Of a stretch of DNA of 64,000 bases, positions 59,201 through 64,000 are shown piece by piece; position 1 is the first letter of the stretch, and every line of letters begins with the position of its first letter. Location: the NCBI RefSeq assembly GCF_040954645.1, contig NC_092803.1, positions 61,487,484 through 61,551,483 on the forward strand. The letters run 5' to 3'. The translations under genes were made by a program, and so were the position numbers. The notes under the pieces are model-generated. The model saw only the letters and a program-made list of their open reading frames with translations. It ran no database searches and was not told the origin of the DNA. Source of the DNA: Diabrotica undecimpunctata (Eukaryota; Arthropoda; Insecta; Coleoptera; Chrysomelidae).

Positions 59201-60340
59201 TCCCTCAGTACTGGAAGTTGTGGTGCTTCCAGTAGAATGAGTCTCTGTACTTTTTGTAACTGTCGTTGGAGTTTCTCCAGTTGTGACTTCACTTGTAAAT
59301 GATGTTGGAGATTGCGTTGTAGCTGTGTGTTGTGTAGTTCCCTCAGTACTGGAAGTTCTAGTGCTTCCAGTAGAATAAGTCTCGCTAGTAGCTGATGTTG
59401 TAGAAGATTGCGTTAAAGCTGTGTGATCTGTGGGTTTATCAGTACTGGGCTCTTTACTGGTTCGGGTAATATAATCATTGGTACTTGTTGTAATTGTCGA
59501 TGGAGTTTTTTCAGTGGTGATTTCACTCGTACCCGACGTGGTCGAAGACTGCTTTGAACCTGTGTGTTCTGTAGATTTCTCAGTACTGGAAGTTGTAGTG
59601 CTTTGGGTGGGATAAATCTGAGTTGTTTTTGTAACTGGCATATTAGTTATTGGCTCTGTGGATATAGTTTCTTCGGTGGAGGATGGTTGAATTGTTGTTG
59701 TTGATATAGTTGGATATGTTTCTATGGTGGTTGGACTAGGTTCTGTTGAAATTTCACTTTTCGTTGAACTGAATTCAGTTGTGAAGGCAGAGCTGATTGG
59801 TGTGGTTGTATGGTACGTAAATGTAGATATTTCAGTTTCCTCACTGTAGATAGAGCTAAAACTCATTGTTTCTGTTTCTGTAACAGTTTCTGTTTCTGTA
59901 ACAGTTTCTGTAACATTTGTTGCACTACTTTCACTTGTTGGGGTACTTATAGTAAAAGGGACAGTTGTTTTACTGGTGGTTGTACTTGGAGTCGTACAGA
60001 TAGGAGGTGTTGTTGAAGTAGTTGGTAAACATTCTTCGGGTATTGTGGTATTTAAATATAGTTCCAAAGTTTCTACTATGGCGCAGTGGAGCACGGTGAT
60101 AGCCGAATCCGTTGTTTCATTAGCATATATATTAATTTGAGGTTCTGGTTTTGTACAACAGCCACATTCACATGAATTGTCTGAAACAGACCTGTTGTTA
60201 TCCACAACAATAACAACTGTATTTATAGAGTTCGGCAGAAAGTTGATAAATATATTGTTTTCGTTTTCTTGGTTACAGTGTTGTGGACATTCGAAGATAT
60301 TTTTGGTAGCTAAACAAAAAAAGACAAGTATTAAGAACAT
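47288..60340 (-). CDS. Giant secreted mucin-like protein, 4350 residues
   Basis: One uninterrupted minus-strand frame of 13 kb. It starts MFLILVFFCLATKNIFECPQ, a good signal peptide. Residues 18-112 hold nine or so Cys (ECPQHC, CECGCC, LHCAI, EECL, PPIC). A non-repetitive Thr/Ser/Pro stretch (with VTETVTETETVTETET) runs to about residue 315. Then come about 84 repeats of 46 or 47 residues (STETHSTGSTTTSSTEGTTE, HTTTTQSPTSFTSEVTTGET, PTTVTK) to about residue 4213, dense in O-glycosylation sites. The tail has two Cys (ITCTSLS, FDDCIKG) and an acidic end. There is no transmembrane segment, chitin-binding domain or von Willebrand domain. Likely a secreted gel or coat protein (gut, salivary or egg); the tissue is unknown. 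The sequence TTTTTTTGTTTAG at the start codon region could also be a splice acceptor, so an upstream exon cannot be excluded. Confidence 0.85.
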   Translation of the reverse strand: MFLILVFFCLATKNIFECPQHCNQENENNIFINFLPNSINTVVIVVDNNRSVSDNSCECGCCTKPEPQINIYANETTDSAITVLHCAIVETLELYLNTTIPEECLPTTSTTPPICTTPSTTTSKTTVPFTISTPTSESSATNVTETVTETETVTETETMSFSSIYSEETEISTFTYHTTTPISSAFTTEFSSTKSEISTEPSPTTIETYPTISTTTIQPSSTEETISTEPITNMPVTKTTQIYPTQSTTTSSTEKSTEHTGSKQSSTTSGTSEITTEKTPSTITTSTNDYITRTSKEPSTDKPTDHTALTQSSTTSATSETYSTGSTRTSSTEGTTQHTATTQSPTSFTSEVTTGETPTTVTKSTETHSTGSTTTSSTEGTTEHTATTPSPTSFTSEVTTGETPTTVTKSTETHSTGSITPSSTEETTEYTVTTQSPTTSFTTKITTQETPTTVTKSTQPHSTGSITTSSTEETTEHTVTTQSPTSFTSEVTTRETPTTVTISTQTHSTGSTTTSSTEGTTEHTTTTQSPTSFTSEVTTGKTPTTVTISTPTHSTGSTTTSSTEQTSEQTATTPSPTSFTSKVTTGETPTTITKSTETHSTGSITPSSTEETTEYTVTTQSPTTSFTSAVTTGETPTTVTTSTQTHSTESTTTSSTEGTTEHTTTTQSPTSFTSKITTGETPTTVTISTPTHSTGSTTTSSTEQTSEQTATTPSPTSLTSEVTTRETPTTITKSTETHSTGSTTTSSTEGTTEHTTTTQSPTSFTSEVTTGETPTTVTKSTETHSTGSITPSSTEKTSKQTATTQSPTSFTSEVTTRETPTTVTISTPTHSTGSTTTSSTKQTSEQTATTPSPTSFTSEVTTRETPTTITKRTETHSTGSTTTSSTEGTTEHTTTTQSPTSFTSEVTTGETPTTVTISTPTHSTGSTTTSSTEQTSEQTATTPSPTSFTSEVTTRETPTTITKRTETHSTASTTTSSTEGTTEHTTTTQSPTSFTSEVTTGKTPTTVTISTPTHSTGSTTTFSTEQTSEQTATTPSPTSFTSEVTTGETPTTITKSTETHSTGSTTTSSTEVTTEHTTTTQSPTSFTSEVTTGETPTTVTISTPTHSTGSTTTSSTEQTSEQTTTTPSSTSFTSEVTTRETPTTITKSTETHSTESITPSSTEKTSEQTATTQSPTSFTSEVTTRETQTTVTKSTETHSTGSITPSSTEETTEYTVTTQSPTTSFTSAVTTRETPTTVTISTPTHSTGSTTTSSTKQTSEQTATTPSPTTFTSEVTTRETPTTTTKRTETHSTGSTTTSSTEGTTEHTTTTQSPTSFTSEVTTRETPTTVTKSTETHSTGSITPSSTEKPSEQTATTQSPTSFTSEVTTRETPTTITKSTETHSTGSTTTSITEGTTEHTTTTQSPTSFTSEVTTRETPTTITKSTETHSTGSTITSSTEGTTEHTTTTQSPTSFTSEVTTGKTPTTVTISTPTHSTGSTTTFSTEQTSEQTATTPSPTSFTSEVTTGETPTTITKSTETHSTGSTTTSSTEGTTEHTTTTQSPTSFTSEVTTQETPTTVTISTQTHSTGSTTTSSTEGTTEHTTTTQSPTSFTSEVTTGETPTTVTISTPTHSTGSTTTSSTEQTSEQTTTTPSSTSFTSEVTTRETPTTITKSTETHSTGSITPSSTEKTSEQTATTQSPTSFTSEVTTRETPTTVTKSTETHSTGSITPSSTEETTEYTVTTQSPTTSFTSAVTTRETPTTVTISTPTHSTGSTTTSSTKQTSEQTATTPSPTTFTSEVTTRETPTTTTKRTETHSTGSTTTSSTEGTTEHTTTTQSPTSFTSEVTTRETPTTVTKSTETHSTGSITPSSTEKPSEQTATTQSPTSFTSEVTTRETPTTITKSTETHSTGSTTTSSTEGTTEHTTTTQSPTSFTSEVTTGETPTTVTISTPTHSTGSTTTSSTEQTSEQTTTTPSPTSFTSEVTTRETPTTITKSTETHSTGSITPSSTEKTSEQTTTTPSSTSFTSEVTTRETPTTITKSTETHSTGSITPSSTEKTSEQTATTQSPTSFTSEVTTRETPTTVTISTPTHSTGSTTTSSTKQTSEQTATTPSPTSFTSEVTTQETPTTVTISTQTHSTGSTTTSSTEGTTEHTTTTQSPTSFTSEVTTGKTPTTVTKSTETHSTGSITPSSTEKTTEYTVTTQSPTTSFTSAVTTGETPTTVTISTQTHSTGSTRTSSTEGTTEHTTTTQSPTSFTSEVTTGETPTTVTKSTETHSTGSITPSSTEKTSEQTATTQSPTSFTSEVTTRETPTTITKSTETHSTGSTTTSSTEGTTEHTTTTQSPTSFTSEVTTQETPTTVTISTQTHSTGSTTTSSTEGTTEHTTTTQSPTSFTSEVTTGETPTTVTISTPTHSTGSTTTSSTEQTSEQTTTTPSSTSFTSEVTTRETPTTITKSTETHSTGSITPSSTEKTSEQTATTQSPTSFTSEVTTGETPTTITKSTETHSTGSTTTSSTEGTTEHTTTTQSPTSFTSEVTTGKTPTTVTKSTETHSTGSITPSSTEKTTEYTVTTQSPTTSFTSAVTTGETPTTVTISTQTHSTGSTRTSSTEGTTEHTTTTQSPTSFTSEVTTRETPTTVTKSTETHSTGSITPSSTEKTSEQTVTTQSPTSFTSEVTTRETPTTITKSTETHSTGSTTTSSTEGTTEHTTTTQSPTSFTSEVTTGETPTTVTKSTETHSTGSITPSSTEKTTEYTVTTQSPTTSFTSAVTTGETPTTVTISTQTHSTGSTRTSSTEGTTEHTTTTQSPTSFTSEVTTRETPTTVTKSTETHSTGSITPSSTEKTTEYTVTTQSPTTSFTSAVTTGETPTTVTISTQTHSTGSTRTSSTEGTTEHTTTTQSPTSFTSEVTTRETPTTVTKSTETHSTGSITPSSTENTSEQTVTTQSPTSFTSEVTTRETPTTITKSTETHSTGSTTTSSTEGTTEHTTTTQSPTSFTSEVTTGETPTTVTKSTETHSTGSITPSSTEKTTEYTVTTQSPTTSFTSAVTTGETPTTVTISTQTHSTGSTRTSSTEGTTEHTTTTQSPTSFTSEVTTRETPTTVTKSTETHSTGSITPSSTEKTTEYTVTTQSPTTSFTSAVTTGETPTTVTISTQTHSTGSTRTSSTEGTTEHTTTTQSPTSFTSEVTTRETPTTVTKSTETHSTGSITPSSTEKTSEQTVTTQSPTSFTSEVTTRETPTTITKSTETHSTGSTTTSSTEGTTEHTTTTQSPTSFTSEVTTGETPTTVTKSTETHSTGSITPSSTEKTTEYTVTTQSPTTSFTSAVTTGETPTTVTISTQTHSTGSTRTSSTEGTTEHTTTTQSPTSFTSEVTTRETPTTVTKSTETHSTGSITPSSTEKTTEYTVTTQSPTTSFTSAVTTGETPTTVTVSTQTHSTGSTRTSSTEGTTEHTTTTQSPTSFTSEVTTRETPTTVTKSTETHSTGSITPSSTEKTTEYTVTTQSPTTSFTSAVTTGETPTTVTISTQTHSTGSTRTSSTEGTTEHTTTTQSPTSFTSEVTTRETPTTVTKSTETHSTGSITPSSTEKTTEYTVTTQSPTTSFTSAVTTGETPTTVTISTQTHSTGSTRTSSTEGTTEHTTTTQSPTSFTSEVTTRETPTTVTKSTETHSTGSITPSSTEKTTEYTVTTQSPTTSFTSAVTTGETPTTVTVSTQTHSTGSTRTSSTEGTTEHTTTTQSPTSFTSEVTTRETPTTVTKSTETHSTGSITPSSTEKTSEQTVTTQSPTSFTSEVTTRETPTTITKSTETHSTGSTTTSSTEGTTEHTTTTQSPTSFTSEVTTGETPTTVTKSTETHSTGSITPSSTEKTSEQTVTTQSPTSFTSEVTTRETPTTITKSTETHSTGSTTTSSTEGTTEHTTTTQSPTSFTSEVTTRETPTTTTKRTETHSTGSTTTSSTEETTEYTVTTQSPTTSFTSAVTTGETPTTVTTSTQTHSTGNTTTSSTEETSEQTVTTESPTTSFTSAVTTGETPTTVTKSTQTHPTGSTTTSSTEGTTEYTATTQSPTSFTSEVTTGKTPTTVTISTQTHSTGSTTTSSTEETSEQTVTTESPTTSFTSAVTTGETPTTVTKSTQTHPTGSTTTSSTEGTTEYTATTQSPTSFTSEVTTGKTPTTVTINTQTHSTGSITTSSTEKTSEHTATTESPTTSFTSEVTTGETPTTVTISTQTHSTGSTTSSRTEETTKLIINETSTSIITTPRSESTEPTMLPTEVTTHRLVNISTAIITCTSLSVQGVLRSLLLVDTEHPENQISFDDCIKGTQSGNQTYILPITQEFNVANITDKEKDYVEAFFEEKNNIYNLLFADTESLLDNNI
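47700..59390 (-). repeat. Mucin coding minisatellite, 138/141-bp units
   Basis: About 84 tandem units of 138 bp (46 codons), or 141 bp where the Ser-Pro-Thr-Thr-Ser-Phe variant adds a codon. All length variants are multiples of three. Unit types alternate, giving 279-bp dimers, an 834-bp higher-order block repeated three times (about 50.3-52.8 kb), and a 1521-bp offset duplication (54.6-55.6 versus 56.1-57.2 kb). Confidence 0.9.
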
Positions 60341-60458
60341 AACAAGGATATAACAAGTCGATTTGCATAGACAAAGCAGGAATATTTTAATGAAAATATA
60401 TTGAAAATTGAAGTCTTTGGTGAAATATTTTTGCTAGTCTATTTTTATTTATTAATGG

Positions 60459-60492
60459 TAATTTTTTATATAAGTAAGTATTTTATATATAG
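60459..60492 (-). promoter_or_regulatory. Possible TATA boxes of the mucin gene
   Basis: On the minus strand CTATATATAAAATAC (60478-60492) and TTATATAAAAAATTACC (60459-60475) lie 120-150 bp upstream of the ATG. Either could place a start site giving a short 5' UTR. AT-rich background makes chance matches likely. Confidence 0.35.
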
Positions 60493-61144
60493 TTGCCTGA
60501 TATAGCGATACACACACATATTGCGAGTCTAACAGGTAAAAATTAAATACGAAGGGTTCAATTTATTTATATCCAAGAGAACATAATAATATAAAGAGGT
60601 TCACACAAGGTTTGAACGAGCTAGATTAAACAGTAACTTTTTATCACAAGACAATCGGTTGTGTATATTAGATGGCTTCTTTTTTGCCAGTGCGTCATTA
60701 ATACCTGGCGAGATAAAACACACAATTTTATTAAGAATCACTGTTTTCCACGCATGAAACTAAAGACAAACCAGCTACCGCCTGTTATTAATTAAAAACA
60801 CATGTTATTTTTATAAAAGCTTTAGACTCAATACATCGAAAAGAGATAAGTACAAAAAAGACGCTTGAGGACGTTTTCAGATTATAAGTACAATTTGTGA
60901 CCTTTCTGGTTTGTTTACTTGTGGGTATCAGTTTGTTGGGGTTGTTGTTGCTTTTTTGTCCTGTTAAAGCATTTAGAACTTATTTATATTACACAAACAG
61001 TTTTCACAATTAATTTTATATTGGGGTTTGAAATTTTATGGTAAGTGTATATTATTTTACCATTAATATACATACAAAGTTAACCCCATTCACACATTTA
61101 AGGATTGGTTTTGTTTAAGTTGTCGAAAAAGTGAAAGAAATGAT
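60493..61144. other. Intergenic
   Basis: No gene recognised. Confidence 0.4.
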
Positions 61145-62539
<1,395 letters not shown>

Positions 62540-62607
62540 AGGTACACTCGAAGAGTGGTGGGTTTTTCGGTCAAAGTGGAGAAATAAAAGACAAAGACGA
62601 TGGCTAC

Positions 62608-62670
62608 TTCATCTATTTATTGAAGACGTTTCGCTTTCTGCTCAGAAAGCATCATCAGTTCATCTAAAAA
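62608..62670 (-). ncRNA. Hammerhead ribozyme candidate in PLE terminal repeat
   Basis: Minus strand: GATGAA, core CTGATGA (62658-62652), T, stem II GCTTTCTG-AG-CAGAAAGC, GAA, palindromic ACGT, C (62625), then TTCAATAAATAG. Stem I pairs TTCA with TGAA; stem II is 8 bp with a tight loop. All invariant core positions are present, and the strand matches the element's coding strand. The very short stem III is typical of PLE hammerheads, which are proposed to work as dimers. Confidence 0.7.
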
Positions 62671-63734
62671 GAACAATATGAAACCAAACATCCATAGAGA
62701 AGTTATAACCAAAGTGTGTTACCTTACAAAGACATGTAGCAGTCAGTGATGTTAAAAATATGAAAAAGCTTACAAAGCTGGACATTCAGAGTTAACGTTG
62801 TATATAACAATTAATTGAAACTAGGTAAAGTTTGCAATTTGACAAAATTAGCACAGCAAAAGAACATGTGATAAAAATACATGTATATATAAAAAAAATT
62901 TTATAAAAACTTAGTAAAAAACATTAAGGTTTATTTTAAAGTGTGAAGAACTAGAAAGATCATTAGATTGCACTTCCAACAAATTTATTTAAAAATTATA
63001 TTTTAATTTTAACTTTAGGTAACATTATAAGTTATTAAAGATTAATAGTAATAAAGAAAAAAATGAAGTTACCAGTCTTTAGCTTACTGAGGCTCGTTGG
63101 TAAATGAATTTAAAGGTTTGACACCCACGCACAACAACGTGAGTAGAAGTGGCCTTGAAGTCACCATGACATAAACAGCAAGGCAAGCTACCAACCTCTA
63201 TGTATTAAGGCGGTATATTCAAAGAATGTGATAAATTTGGTTGACAACTTGTCGTTAAAAAACCAAGCAGTGAAAGGAAAAGGTGGTTAAGATCACCATT
63301 TAACCCTACAGTGATTGATCTGTCAACAAAGAACAAAGCAAGAGAAGTCAATCCAATATATCATATATTATAATATTATGACGTCACTAGTTAGCCAGCT
63401 AACAGGTGAAGATTAATAAAAATTTCCACAGTCCAAAGGTTCAAACATTAAGGACCGTAATGAAAAGGATTCTATGAATCAGATTCAATTTAAAGTTTTA
63501 TCAAACAAGTTCATCAAAAAGAACAATTACTTAATTATGTAAAAGTGATATTGACAAATATTAATAAAAAGTAAGTTGATAAATCTTAATTAAAGAAGGA
63601 AAAAATTTATTTATATTTTATTTTTATTTTTATTTAAATTTATTATAAGAAAATGTGATAAAGAAAACCCCAAAATGGGACAAAATTTAAGTAAACAACA
63701 TATCAAGCCTAATTCTGTAAAATTAATGCATGAT

Positions 63735-64000
63735 AAATCTGGCTCAAATTACTAATGTCCGTTCTCTTATTAAGATTATTAGGATGTTTTAATATTGCAC
63801 ACATTTCTAAAAACTGTCTTTTAACGAGATTGCGTTCAGTGCCAAGAATTTTAACTTCATTAAAGTTTACTTCATGCTTAGTGTTAATGGCATGTTGGGC
63901 AAGAGCACAAGTATGCTTAGATAAATTGATATCACTGCGGTGTGTCGTAAGACGCCCTCTCAGTGATCTCCCAGTCTGACCGATGTAACATGAGTCACAC
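63735..64000 (-). CDS. PLE GIY-YIG endonuclease domain, C-terminal end (partial)
   Basis: The open minus-strand frame spans at least 85 codons from the edge and ends near the NNLNKRTDISNL stretch. Cys pair (CDSC) precedes YIGQTGR; then R-G-R, T-H-R-S-D, C-A-L-A-Q-H and the downstream E-R motif. It probably nicks the target DNA to prime reverse transcription. No stop is visible inside the domain, so this copy may be young. Confidence 0.7.

Noticed and set aside
48613..59292. Leu/Gln-rich minus-strand frames (KSQLEKLQ type) that look like coiled coils
   Set aside because: They are the same repeat units read in another frame, broken at each irregular unit, with no start or splice support.
47700..59390. 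CRISPR-like array
   Set aside because: Units are contiguous coding repeats without unique spacers, in an animal-type genome.

Overview
The window looks like AT-rich, intron-bearing animal DNA from an insect-type genome. The evidence is the mix of RTE, Jockey, LOA/R1 and R4/Dong-type LINEs, Penelope-like elements (PLEs), Ty1/copia, Tc1, pogo/Tigger, hAT, PIF/Harbinger and Sola-like transposons, together with long (TA)n arrays and GT-AG introns inside transposase genes. A beetle is my guess; nothing in the sequence proves the order. There are no bacterial operons, CRISPR arrays, rRNAs or tRNAs that I can see.

Only two stretches look like host protein genes, both on the minus strand. At 7669-9248 is the last exon of a gene for a secreted-looking, Tyr/Asn/Leu/Pro-rich orphan protein. 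At 47288-60340 is one uninterrupted 4350-residue reading frame for a giant Thr/Ser mucin. It has a signal peptide, a Cys-bearing N-terminal region, about 84 tandem repeats of 46 or 47 residues, and a short Cys-bearing tail. A short orphan exon (about 15207-15450) may belong to a third gene.

Everything else is mostly nested transposon wreckage. 1-2.2 kb: two inverted-repeat MITEs and a pogo/Tigger relic. 2.4-6.0 kb: a Jockey LINE split by an RTE LINE and by a PIF/Harbinger-like element. 6.0-7.3 kb: PLE and LINE tails and a MITE. 9.8-15.2 kb: RTE LINEs, one split by a LOA/R1-like LINE with a 14-15 bp target duplication. 15.5-18.3 kb: an apparently intact two-exon Sola-like DNA transposon flanked by AATT. 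19.1-21.2 kb: PLE terminal repeats, including a 425-bp perfect inverted repeat, bordered by (TA)n. 21.4-30.2 kb: RTE fragments, transposase relics, and a long-TIR element containing duplicated R4-like LINE 3' ends. 31.4-32.8 kb: a Tc1 element with an intron. 33.5-43.4 kb: a Tigger relic split by a copia element that itself holds three further insertions. 44.2-46.5 kb: a hAT element with a perfect 8-bp target duplication. 61.1-62.4 kb: a multi-exon DDE transposase relic. 62.5-64.0 kb: the 3' part of a PLE that continues past the right edge.

The most interesting signal is a set of hammerhead-ribozyme-like motifs in the PLE-type terminal repeats (near 62.63, 19.20, 20.19, 20.57, 35.96 and 13.16 kb). 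Three keep the CUGANGA core. The others carry U at position 3 together with A at position 8, a pair of changes that would preserve the known C3-G8 core base pair. The second is the hierarchical (279, 834 and 1521 bp) repeat structure of the mucin gene.
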